In this document: in pieces, positions 1 through 10,668 of the stretch
How positions within the stretch are numbered: the stretch's first letter is position 1
How the letters are laid out: each line of letters begins with the position of its first letter
From: Chimonanthus salicifolius
Lineage: Eukaryota; Streptophyta; Magnoliopsida; Laurales; Calycanthaceae
Length of the DNA stretch: 64,000 nucleotides
Assembly (NCBI GenBank): GCA_013350335.1
Contig: CM023542.1
Span: 5,076,025 to 5,140,024 of the forward strand
Reading direction: 5' to 3'
Notes under the pieces: generated by a model
Databases searched by the model: none
What the model was told of the DNA's origin: nothing
What the model saw: the letters and a program-made list of their open reading frames with translations, nothing else
Translations under genes and position numbers: made by a program

Positions 1-1439
1 CAGATTCAATATTATCAATATCATTGTTCAAATGGACATCTTCACTGTTTGATTCTCCTTGGTTGGAATGGAAGCTTTCATCTATCTCAGGAGAAGATGA
101 GGTTCGAACATGAGTTTCAAAAGAAGGATCACTATTTAAAACGGATCCAAGGGCATGTGCACCTGGAGTAGGTGTACTAGAACGAATGCTTACAGTAACT
201 GAGTTTGACTCCTGTACTTTAGATGAACTGATAGAAGACTCGAGTAAGGGGTTGCCAAGAGCATCAGAATCACCTACTTCCTCTGTATCCGAATGACTAG
301 AGGAACGAGCCTGATTGTACACAGGAGATGGAGTACGGGGGAAGTCTTCCTGGAAGATTCGAATTAATCATCATTCAAAAAAATCATACCCCAGAAAAAA
401 AAAAAAAAAAACAAATATATAGTTATAAAGATTAGATGCGTTATGCATGAAGTAAAATTTAAATGGTGAAGAAGCTTAAAGGCCTGTGGTCATAACATAA
501 AATCTTTGAATTTCATGACAGCAACAACCACCTTTGATGCCTCAAACAGAGTCAGTGTTTTTTATTGATCTTTTGGTACCTGCAGTTCTATATCTCATTA
601 AGAAAGGAACAAGAGGAAGCATGACTGCATGAGTAATGACTACAACATCAGACTTTATGCTGACAAAGAAAAGAGAGAAGGAAACATCCCTCGAATATTT
701 GAAACATCTAAATTTCCAAAACATAAGCATAAAACCTAAATCAATTTAGAAAAGAAATATTAGATGAGACACACGAATTGATGCTAAGGTGCTACTGTTG
801 AACAAAATTGAAGATCTAATATGATGGACAAGGTGGGCTAAGTGTTGGTAAGCTACTGGAGAGATGAATGATAGAAGGATGTCATGTCAATTAAAGGGCA
901 TTACTATAAGATGACAGTTAAACCTCCAATGCCATATGGAATTGAATCATCATTATCGTCATCTTCAATAGCCATTATCCCATCAATCTCGGTTGGTTTC
1001 TCAAGTTTTATTTCTCCATCTAACATTATCATAAACCAAAATGTTTGTCACTCCACACTCTACATCTCGACGGGAAAGAGAAAATGACAAAAAAAAAATT
1101 ACAAACAGGAAAATGGAAAATAGACCTCAAAAAGGATTTGACATAGGTGTATTAAAGACGCTGCAATGTCTGATGTCACACCCAGGTAGGGAAAATGAAA
1201 ATAATAACAATGAATAATAACAAAATAAAAGAAAATTAATAATAACAACGATAATACAAGAAATAATAAATATAAAAAAGAAAATGTATACGCACATACA
1301 ACGTAAAGATAAAACAAAATTAAAAAACAGATAAAAAGTATGAAGAAACTACAACATAGAAAGAATAAAACAAGGAAATAGCATAAATAAGCAAAAAAAG
1401 AACAGAAAATTGACCCAAGTAGTGGCAAAAAGGAACAAA

Positions 1440-1475
<36 letters not shown>

Positions 1476-2791
1476 GTTAATAAAAACATTTTTTAAAAAT
1501 AATAATGCTAATAATATAAATACTGAAATAAATAATAAATAGGAAACAGGAAGGGTGGTGATGGTTAAATGAGGGCGACAACCAGATGGAAGGGACACCA
1601 AGCAGATGAGGACCACAGCATTGGGCTGGGGATCCGAAGAGGCAAGGATAGGAGAAAGTTATATGGAGCTGACTTTTTAAAAAAAAAAGATAACTTCATT
1701 AAAAGGCACAAGCCATGCCAGATATATGGAGGCGAATGTTGAGTGAGTTAAAAAAAAACAGAAAAGACAAGTGCATAAAGAAATGGTGAGGGAGACGTTT
1801 ATGTTAAGATGGATGTGTGGTGTACCAAGCAAAAATAGAATCACAAGTGAGTGCAATAGAGAAAGCCTAAAAGTTGCTATAATAGGGGGAGAATAAGGTA
1901 ATGTTGGTTAAGATGGCCCAGGCACATCCATAGAAGACCAAAAGCAGTCCAAATATGAAGAACCAATGGATTAACAGTATAAGACTAGGAAAATGAGGCA
2001 GCAGTTAAAAATGTGGATAGGTTGGTGAGGCATTATACAATAGAATATGGGGTGACAAAGGTTTTGATTATGTTGAGTTGAGTCATAGGAAAAAAAATTG
2101 CAATCAAACACAAAACTGGAATTTTCTCATGATAGAAATTTGCACCTGAATCAAATCAACCAGGCTTTTGTGGCGCCCAGCTAAAGACTTTGTGAACTGT
2201 TCCGAAAGAAAACCAGTGACCCTGTCTGCCCACTCACCAGAAACCTGTCTAGGAGACTTCTCATCCTCAGGTTCCTCCTTATGAGTAGAAAGAGCACTTC
2301 GAGACGAAAATAAAGAGCCACCGCTGCTATCATCAAGTGAAGTCAACCTCCGATTATCCCTGAAACCACCAATGTGGTGAGCCAGATGTCTGTTCTCACG
2401 GGAAATAAGAGGTGGAGGAAGTCTAGGATTCAAATTAACAGTTGGCCCAATAGTATGCTAGGTAGGCTGGATCAGCACGCAGTTGTTCCTCAGTCTCACA
2501 GTTTTCAATTGCACTGTTCAAACTAGCCAAGCTTCCTTCAAGACTGGAGTTCTGCTGAGCAATTAGATTTGCAATAGCAGCAAATGATCCTTCCATGCTT
2601 GGTGGTGCACTTCCACTTCGATTAGGGACAGAATCCTTCTCGTTTCCACGAAACCTATGTTCTCCCAAAAGCAAGCCTAATTCATGTGCCGCAACATTAC
2701 TTGGAGATGGTGTAAATTGCATGGTTTCAGATGACGGCCACTTTCTTGTTCCACTGCTCCCCACCAATCTCACAGCACTTTCAGTTGCCAT
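1..2791 (-). CDS. Pumilio/PUF RNA-binding protein (APUM5/6-like), 5' part, frameshifted
   Basis: Two coding exons are visible on the minus strand: 2791-2146, then 349 to beyond position 1. Splicing joins ...SLVDLIQ to [13 protein letters not shown], a junction typical of plant Pumilio proteins. The N-terminus begins MATES and contains [16 protein letters not shown], then AYYWAN and [14 protein letters not shown], all marks of the NABP region that precedes the PUF repeats. The repeats, which bind 3' UTRs and repress or destabilise mRNA in the cytoplasm, lie outside the window. Odd: after codons for YYWANC the frame hits TAA, and the expected NLNPRLPPP continues one frame over, so a one-base indel lies near 2436-2444. 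This is a real null allele, a pseudogene, or a sequence error. ATG 2791 is chosen because the family starts MATES and a splice acceptor lies just upstream. Family assignment is firm; the exact paralogue is not. Confidence 0.85.
1444..1472. repeat. GA dinucleotide microsatellite
   Basis: An uninterrupted (GA)n tract of about 29 bases lies inside the Pumilio intron. Confidence 0.95.
1780..2090 (+). mobile_element. Degraded LINE (RTE-like) ORF2 C-terminal relic
   Basis: Translation in shifting frames gives [17 protein letters not shown] followed by a wreck of the usual GVAPI..K and RWFGHVQRRP segments. These are the C-terminal hallmarks of plant endonuclease/reverse-transcriptase LINEs. Similar relics occur near 26035 and 29940. 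There is no intact frame and the boundaries are unclear. Confidence 0.55.
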
Positions 2792-3114
2792 TTACCTTAA
2801 AGAGAAGGGAAAAAGGAACATTCTGTCAGCACCAGGTTTAGAATTTTTTACATATCGAGGAAATCAACACATTGTTCTCTGTCCAACTTGAGGATATGAA
2901 CCATATGACACAACATCTTCAGAAAGGTAACCCCCTGCCCATCTCACACCACTTTCAGTTGCCGTTAAACATAAAGAGAGGAAAAAAAAAATGGAAAATG
3001 GAAAATTTTGCCAGCACTATGTTTAGAATATTTTACATATTGAGGAAATCAACACATTGTTCTGTGTCCAATTTGAGGATATAAACCATATGACACAAAA
3101 ATATGTTCAGAGAC
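2767..3114. repeat. Tandem duplication (period about 174 bp) covering the Pumilio start-codon exon edge
   Basis: The block from 2767 recurs from 2941: on the plus strand ATCTCACAGCACTTTCAG matches ATCTCACACCACTTTCAG, and ATCAACACATTGTTCT recurs 174-180 bases on. The duplicated unit includes the splice acceptor and ATG of the coding exon. In the upstream copy the start reads ACG and the acceptor AG is lost, so it is a dead copy in the 5' UTR intron. It ends by a C-run at 3117-3126. Confidence 0.85.
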
Positions 3115-4699
3115 ACCCCCCCCCCCAACCACACAGACAGACCAACGGGAAGGATGAATGACCATAAAAGTCTCTGTCACAGATAATCATTGAGAACAAG
3201 TACTTAACACTGACAGGAAAACCAACATTAAAGAATACAATGAAGCCTGAGTCCTAATGCCACAACTTCATTTCAAGCAACTATTTAGGAGACTATCTTA
3301 CGAAGACCAACTAACAAGGAGAACTGAGCAGCACATGGTTGGGTGCAATGTGTTAGGGACCATGTGAATGGGAGGTGAGTAAAGTTTTACCCCATGTAAT
3401 CATCCTAGTCTTGTGATTCTGATCCTTGAAATTTCAACTATTGTGATCCATTGCTTTTCTCATGGAACATCTCACAATGGCACAAGAATGGATGGGATGT
3501 GTTAGGAATGACAAGATAAGAGTTGAGCCATAAGTGAGTGACAATCCATTCTTTCACCCAATCCAATCATCCTTTTCTAGTAACAGTTGATCCTTGATAA
3601 TTTGACTATTTTGACCAAATGTTTTGTCAAAGCACATCACGTGAGCTTACAATGATCAGATGGGGATTGAAAGGCCAATCTCTCCATCAATGTGATCGCC
3701 ATCACATCACAGCCAACTGAACCATGTGAGGGACAGTCCCCTTTAGATGGTCGGTATCCTAAGAAATCTCACTCAGTCTCCTGTAGTTTTTCATTTCAAA
3801 ATAGTTACCTGCAATTGAAGTTCTCTGGGAACTCCTTTTGAAGGCATGGAAAGCAAAGCACCTTCTTGGAAAATTACAATTCTTAACTTAAACCGATTAT
3901 AGTTAAAACCAATTTTCCAAGAAAGTGACCCCTCAATCAGTCCCCTGTGATTTTCAGTTCAAAAATGGTTGGAATAATTGAAATTCCATGGTAAGTCTTT
4001 TTGGATGCACAGAAAGAAAAGCAACTTATTGAAAAATTACTACTTTTAACTTGAACCAATTACAATTCCAAGAAAGTACTTTCCTTTCTATGTATTCAAC
4101 GGGGGCCAGGAAAAAAAAAACTCCATTGTATGTTTAAAGCTATTGCTTTCTTGGAAAATAACCATTTTTAATTGAAAATGGAAATGGCTTTAATGGTTAT
4201 TAATAAAAAAAAAAGATTATTTTCCATGAAAGAATTCCTTTTTCAGCATCCAAAGGGAGCTGTGTTTCCAAACTATCAGTTGTCGTTACAAGGATTTTTT
4301 TTTCATTCTTATCACTAGTTTAAAGAACATAACTCAAACCTACAACTTTTATCAGCACAACAGTGAGCATTTGACACAGACTCTTGGCCACAAAGATGTC
4401 TTGTAATGAGATAATGATTTTATTTTGTTAAAACAAAACTGATAATACAACAACAGTAGTTCCCTCAATGAAATGGCAAAGGGTAGTAACCAGATGAAAA
4501 GTTTAAGACTTAGGACCAAAATCAAAACCTGTTTACGTGCAAAAACGGAAAATCCAAACTACGTTCCCTTCATGAAATCGAAGAGAAGTGGCAAGTGAAA
4601 AAATTGCTCTGTTACACCATAAAAACTCCATATTCAAAACCCTAAACAGTTCTCCGAGTAGAAAACCACCGAGCAGATACAAAATATGAAGACTTTTAC
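2796..4699 (-). other. 5' UTR intron of the Pumilio gene
   Basis: A GT donor at 4699-4698 and an AG acceptor at 2797-2796 put this stretch in a leader intron, with ATG four bases into the next exon. Apart from the start-exon duplication it is AT-rich with no coding signal. Confidence 0.65.
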
Positions 4700-4930
4700 C
4701 TTACTTTTGGCATCTGAGAAACCCTAGCTTTCAAATTACAAGCCTGGAATCCACGAAAAGCGGAGAAGAACTCTCGACTTTCAGGGAAAAGAAAAGCAGA
4801 GAGAGCGAAAGAGAATTTCTGTATCGAGGTCTCAAGGTTTTTCTCTGCTCCGAAACTGAAAATGTCGCTTCTAAAGCCTTCTTAGCATCTTACTCTATAA
4901 AAAGGGATTTTTCTAAAGAAGTCCCTATTC
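4700..4930 (-). other. Probable 5' UTR exon of the Pumilio gene
   Basis: The stretch ends at the donor AAG|GTAAAAG at 4700 and is purine- and CT-rich like plant leaders. The upstream end is placed about 30 bases below the TATA box. Inferred without transcript data. Confidence 0.5.
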
Positions 4931-4957
4931 TCGTATTTATTTGAATAAAAACCCCAA

Positions 4958-4965
4958 CTTTTATA
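4958..4965 (-). promoter_or_regulatory. Probable TATA box of the Pumilio gene
   Basis: TATAAAAG reads on the minus strand here, about 30 bases upstream of the proposed leader exon. Confidence 0.4.
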
Positions 4966-5833
4966 CAATTCTTTTGAAGATATTAGTTTAATTTTTATAA
5001 AAGCCAATTCACCCACTTAGAGTAATGATTAACCCACAATACACAAGCATGGTAGCCACTTGTGCACTTGCCTAAGGGAGATCTATAAATTGAGATGACA
5101 GTAAATTTATTTAAAAAAAAAAAAGTTTGTATTAAAGAGTGTGCATTTTTAACCACCATTAATTCAATAGACATTCTATTCTTTCTCTTAATTTTAAATT
5201 TACTTGTGAAAAAACACAAAAAACCTAATGTAAAATCTCTAATAGACGATATATTTGCTATTAATGCATACCATTCTCATCAAGTGTTTCGTTCTATGTC
5301 CTACTTTTATAAGCTTAGTATTTGAATGAAAAATGATATTAATGACTCGTCAAGACATTTTCACAAATATTATTATTTGTTTTTTTATTTGGCAACTAAT
5401 TAAAATTGAATATGAAAATGACAAAAATTATATTTTTTTAATAAAATATGTTGCAATTAATAGCTTATAATTTGCCCAGAGAATTTTTTTTAATAAAAAT
5501 TGTTCACATGTAATTTCTCTAGTGTCTAACACAAATTGATATCATTTTTATTGATAGACCGGGAAATTGAATGCCATATAATAGTAAATCCTCATGTATT
5601 GAATGGATGGTCAAAATCAATTGAAATTAGCTTAGGCTTGGAAACTAGGAATCTCTACTAGAAAGAATTACATATAATCTATTATAATTTGATTTCATAC
5701 TAATCACAAGTATTATGAATCAACAAATTATTGGTGTGTACAAAATTAATTAGATATTTGTTAGATATTGTTATTTGTCTTAAATGTATTTACAAAACTC
5801 GAGTTTTTTCACTAAAGTTGTGTCATAAAGAAG
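4966..5833. other. AT-rich intergenic DNA, nothing recognised
   Basis: This is very AT-rich sequence. The short open frames have no coding character. Confidence 0.6.
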
Positions 5834-6345
5834 CAATGTTATCAAAATCGGACAGTCTGACCAACCGTCTTCGAGGCATTTTGGGTTCAACTAGATTCAA
5901 CCGCAGCCAAAGCTGTTAAAAGCCGATTAAAGTCGGTCAAGTAGTAATATAATATAAATATTATATATAACATTAAGTAAGACACCTTTTATCAATAACA
6001 TTAATACAAATACTAAAAATAATATTCAAATTCTCAGTAAAATACCAAAACGGTGAAAGATATCAGATATAAATAGTAATAAACATTTATATTTCAAATA
6101 TACACATTTTTTATATTAATATTTTATATTTTGAAGGGAAGTTTATTAAAAAAAAAAATTCAAATTTTGTGAGCTGCAGTTCGAAGCTCACGGTTTCTGG
6201 GTCAAGACTGTAGAAAATCGTAGTTTTGACCAGTTTTCTGCGGTTTCACCCCAGAAACGATTTTCGGTAAGGACCGAACCGTAGTCACTGGATTGCAGTC
6301 GAATAGCCGGTTCGACCGCAATTCGGTCCGACTCTAATAATATTG
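5834..6345. mobile_element. hAT-type MITE (512 bp)
   Basis: The ends are inverted: CAATGTTATCAAAATCGGAC on the left against CAATATTATTAGAGTCGGAC read back from the right. Flanking octamers TAAAGAAG and CAAAAAAG agree at six of eight bases, as for an aged 8-bp hAT target duplication. The interior is rich in CGGTTCGACCG-like motifs near both ends and AT-rich in the middle. It encodes no protein, so it is non-autonomous. Confidence 0.7.
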
Positions 6346-6407
6346 CAAAAAAGTTTTTGTATTCTATTGTGCAAATGGAGTTTCCACAAAAATATGCTTA
6401 TTTATTT

Positions 6408-8215
6408 TTTTTTGAAAGGTTAAAATTTCATTAAAAGAACAAGAATACAAAAGATAAGAGAGGAGTACAAATGGGTCCTAAGAGGTATAGACCAATAAAA
6501 ACTACCAAATAACAAACACCCAAAGAAACCAAAGCAAAAATAAAAGCACAAAGACTATCCATCCGATATGTGAAAAGTTCCCCTTATAGTTCCATCTACG
6601 CCATTCTTCGCAAAGAAGTCCGCCACCTCATTAGCTGAGCGGCTAACGAGCGAGAATGAAACATCCATTGACGCCACCAACCCCTTTATCTCCTTATCAA
6701 AGCAGCAAGCCTCCACGGAGGACGCTTCTCCCCTTTAGCCCATTTAATGGCATTGGTGGAATCGCTCTCAACTACTAATTTCACCCCCTCTAAAACAGAC
6801 CCTAAGGATAAGGCTCTCTGTATACCAAGAAGTTCTGCCTCATTAGATTCTTTAGACCCCACAGATTCTGAAAAGACAACACTAATGGAACCCAAATGGT
6901 CTCGAAGAACGCCCCCTAATACCAGCAGGACCCGGTTTACCTTTCGAGGCCCCATCAACATTAAACTTAAAAACACCACAAGCCGGAAGGAGACCACTCA
7001 ACCTTCGTCCTTACTTTCCTCGGTCTATTCTTTAAGCAACCCTCCCAAGCTTGGAATAAATCATTGGCTTTAATGTCCTTGAATTCCTTATTAGCACAGA
7101 GCCAACTACATAATCTCCACTTTCGCCTTATGAGAGATACCATTAAAATCCTCCTTCAACCCTTCGAAGACCCTTAAATTCCTTTCCTTCCAAATTGACC
7201 ATACTACCACGGAGGGAATCAAGTTCCAAGCAAGCTTCTTCCTACCTCTCAATGCAGATATGAGTCGTACTCCATAACCCGTTCCAACGTTTCAGGACAA
7301 ATCCAAGATACTCCCATAAGCTCCAAGAAAAACTCCAAAGTCTCCACGTCACTGGGCATGTGACTAAGAGGTGATCGATAGACTCGTCCTCCAGCTCGCA
7401 GAGTGGGCACTTAGCATCACCCTCCTCCAATAATAGACTTCTTCTCCTAAGTTTCACTCTAGTCAAAATCTTCTTCTTCGTACAATACCAAGTAAACATT
7501 TGGACTCTAGGGGGAGCCAAGGATTTCCAGATAAGAGTCTTAGAGATCACAGGACCAATCATGCTGTGGGAAACTGCCTCAACTAAGGATTTGACTGAAA
7601 AAAGACCAGACGAGTCTCCCGTCCAAACAAGCTCATCATCGCAGTCTAAGTCCATCGGAAAATCTTTCATCATCACTTTTAGATCATTTAAGCTTTCAAC
7701 CTCAAAACCTCTAAGGTCTCTCCTAAAATCAAAATGCCACAACCCCCCTTGATTGTTAGCACAAAATACATCTTCCATTAGAGCCTGCTTATTCCTCGAA
7801 GCTCTGAATAATCTATAGAATCTCTCTTTCGAGGGCGTATCCCCTAGCCACACATCTTCCCAGAAGAAAGTCCGGTTGCCTTTACCAACCAAAAGGCGCA
7901 AGTGATTTCTGAAACAAAACCCCCACCTGTGATCTACCCTGACAGATCCTCCATCATGCTTTAAGTGTTTGGAAGCCTGATCTATCCACTTCTTCCCCTA
8001 AGCTCCACTCATTGACACTTGAAGTACCGTATTTCGCCTTCAAAATTCTGACCCATAAAGTGTTACTTTTCATGCCAAAACGCTAACCCCATTTGCACAG
8101 TAAAGCTTATTCCTTATTTGAATAGGGGACTATGTCTAAACCACAGGGTAACTTCCGGCCAACCAACTAAGTGTATTTTCCTTTTTTCTTCTTTATCCCC
8201 CAAAGAAAACTTCTG
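6408..8215 (-). mobile_element. 5'-truncated L1-type LINE, 3' half of ORF2
   Basis: On the minus strand a frame at 7901-7242 carries the reverse-transcriptase zinc-binding domain: RLLVGKGNRTFFWEDVW, WTGDSSGLFSVKSLV, PPRVQMFTWYC and CPLCELEDESIDHLLVTCP. After frameshifts, 6997-6686 gives the C-terminal RNase H segment ([16 protein letters not shown]). The 3' end is an AATGAAATTTTAACC-type tail running into oligo(A), seen as T's at 6408-6416. Homology to the other LINE copy at 36000 extends to about 8215. The reverse transcriptase domain is absent, so the element is dead. No clear target duplication was found. Confidence 0.9.
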
Positions 8216-9539
8216 AATAATCAACATCTGTATCTTATATTGATTGACAAGTGTTATAGATTATAATGAATATATCACTCTCTTTTTCAAAGTGTAAACC
8301 CATCTTTCACCATTTAAGAATGGTCATTTTTTCAATCTAATCAACATCCAACCTTTTCTTTTACAAACTACAGCCGATTCTTAAATTGTCTTTTTGATTT
8401 CACTCGCGTCATCACAAAGTTATTTATACTCTTATCATGCAAATGGAGTTTTCATTGAAAATATACATTTGCATGTGTAAATTTTATAGGAGTCCCTTTA
8501 CTTAAAAAGAGTTTTCAAAAGTTAGAAGTAAAGGATAAAATGACTTTCAATTAGATAGCTCCATTCTTGGCCAGCATCTCTCGGTACTTTCTATGGGTTA
8601 TTTTCTATCGATGAACCAACTATGCATATGCTTCCGAAGAATTGGTCAGGTGAAACATCTGACACACCTATTATTCAAATTTTGCACTTTTTTCTTTTCA
8701 GAAAAATACAACTTCAAAGCAAATAAAAAAGTTTTGAATTTATGATATTTACTTTTATATAAATTCACAATGACAGATAGCTCCCAAAAGTCATTTTATT
8801 ACATAGTAATCTAAGAACTTTTTATGGAAAATCTCCTATAGTAATTGAAAAATAATCATTTTTTTTATTTCTACGTACATAAACCGTCTTTCGTAAATTA
8901 AATAGCAGAGAGGGTTCTGAAAGGAGGGCAGACGGCACGAAATGAGGACGATGATGTCCACCATTATCTAAATTAAAATTGAGTATGCAAGGACGTAAAT
9001 GAAAATTGAAGAAAATATTTAAAAGCAGTCATAAGATTAGGAGGGGGAATATTATGGCGATCCAACCTAGGTTTTCTTTCTTTCTGACTTCAAACAGTAA
9101 AGTTGACCATTGACCGTTGATCAATGGATTAAGTGAAGATCATGATTAGTTTTGACCGTTTATCTCTCGAGTTGCATCAATTGCAACTCTGACTTCAAAT
9201 CGACTGGTTCTCATTCATCTGGCACGGTTGGAAAGAAACAAACGACAGAATTTTTCTCTAGGGTTGACATTGCAACAGTCCCTGATTTCATATCTGCTCA
9301 GTGGAACCTTCCAACATTGCAGCAATGTATTTGAAGAGGGGAAGGAAGACCTTTGCTGCTTCTTGTTTGTTCCATGTATAGTTGTTTCCATTTGTTTGGC
9401 GTGCTTCGTTTCACTAATTCTTGGAGGAAGAGTTTCCAGCAGTGTATTTCAGCAAAAATCCAATCAATTGGAAGATCCTAGCTAAACTTGTTTTCGGCTT
9501 TGGTTCTAGATGTTGTCCCTCTTTCTTCAGGTTGGAGTA
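8216..9539. other. AT-rich intergenic DNA
   Basis: No coding signal is visible. The 9060-9540 part has more balanced composition and resembles transcribed non-coding sequence, but nothing identifies it. Confidence 0.5.
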
Positions 9540-9547
9540 GTCTCTCT

Positions 9548-9960
9548 CAAAGGTCGAAATATCGGCCGATACATATTGTATCGGTCAATATGTATCGGTA
9601 TTTTAATACCGAACGATATCGGCCGATACGATATGTATCGGCCATACATAAATATTATCGGCCGATATGGCCGATATTCGGTCCGAAATATCGGTCATAA
9701 TATCGGCCGATATTCATAAATATCGGTATTTAAATTTTTTTTTTTTTTTTTATAAAACACCGATACGGTTTTTCCACGGTTTTTTGCAGTTTTTAACGAT
9801 TTTTCACGGTTCATCACGGTTCATCAGATACGGCTATCACGGTTTTTTACGGTTCATCACGGTTCGTCATGGTTTTTTGCGGTTTTTTCACGGTTCCGAT
9901 ATCGGATGAGAGATAAAATTATCGGTCGATATATCGGCCGGGGCATTTTTTAAACCCCTG
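9548..9960. mobile_element. hAT-type MITE with ATCGGCCGAT palindromes, copy 1 (413 bp)
   Basis: The termini are CAAAGGTCGAAATATCGG and, read from the right, CAGGGGTTTAAAAAATG. CAGGGGT is a classic hAT-type end. Flanking octamers GTCTCTCT and GTTTCTCT match at seven of eight bases. The left third is a nest of ATCGGCCGAT/GTATCGGCC palindromes able to form a long hairpin. An oligo(T) tract follows, then a CACGGTTTTTTGCGGTTTTT-type array, then ATCGGTCGATATATCGGCC near the right end. It encodes no protein. Confidence 0.8.
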
Positions 9961-10328
9961 GTTTCTCTTAATTCGGAGTTCCCTCTTTCTTTGATCCTTA
10001 TTTCAGTTTCAAAGCTTATTTGTTTGTAAGCAGCTGATGTAGATAGTGAAAGTCCAAAAATCTGAATGAGGGGCTCTCTAGAGCCTGTTCACGGGAGCTA
10101 TTCTGAAGATTTCTGTCATGCTCTTTGAATTAATAAACGTGCCTATCATTAAAAATAAATAAAAAATTAAACCTTTTGTTTACCAATGAATCTACTTATT
10201 TGGGTAATGTGTACTAATTCTTATTTGTTTTTCTCAGTGCTGAAGATTGGATTAGGTTTTTTTTTAATCTAGAAATTTAAATTGTCATCTTACCCAATTG
10301 AGAATTTTGTTACTCCCGTCACATGTTT

Positions 10329-10660
10329 AAAGGGTTGAAATCTCTGTCTCGATCGATATCTGAAAATCGGCCGATATATCAGTTGCAAAATCTCTCTCTC
10401 TTATTTTTTTTTTTATTAAAACCACTGATATCGGACGATAAGGACGATATATATCGGATATTGGCAAATATCGGCCGATATATCAGACGCGAAATCTCTC
10501 TCTCTCTCTCTTTCTTATTTTTATTTTTATTAAAACTACTGATATCGGACGATAACGACGATATATATCTGATATTGACAAATATCGGCCGATGCGTATA
10601 TAAGCTTAAAACTGATATATATCGCTGATACAATAATATCGGCCGATATTAAAATTCCTG
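10329..10660. mobile_element. hAT-type MITE with ATCGGCCGAT palindromes, copy 3 (332 bp)
   Basis: The ends are AAAGGGTTGAAATC and, read from the right, CAGGAATTTTAATATCGG. Flanking octamers ACATGTTT and ACATATTT match at seven of eight. It shares the ATCGGCCGATAT terminal palindromes with the elements at 9548 and 45144. Its core differs: two tandem units of about 105 bp, each with a CT run, an oligo(T) tract and a GATATCGGACGATA block. The shared ends with a different core suggest a subfamily mobilised by the same transposase. Confidence 0.7.
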
Positions 10661-10668
10661 ACATATTT

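Larger units (their letters stand above)
350..2145 (-). other. Intron 1 (coding) of the Pumilio gene
   Basis: The intron is bounded by a GT donor at 2145-2144 and an AG acceptor at 351-350. It is AT-rich and holds a GA microsatellite and a degraded LINE fragment. No other gene is visible in it; the open frames here are shadows. Confidence 0.8.

Noticed and set aside
6408..8215. Target-site duplication for the first LINE
   Set aside because: Candidate matches such as GCTTATT near both ends are too short and AT-rich to be meaningful.
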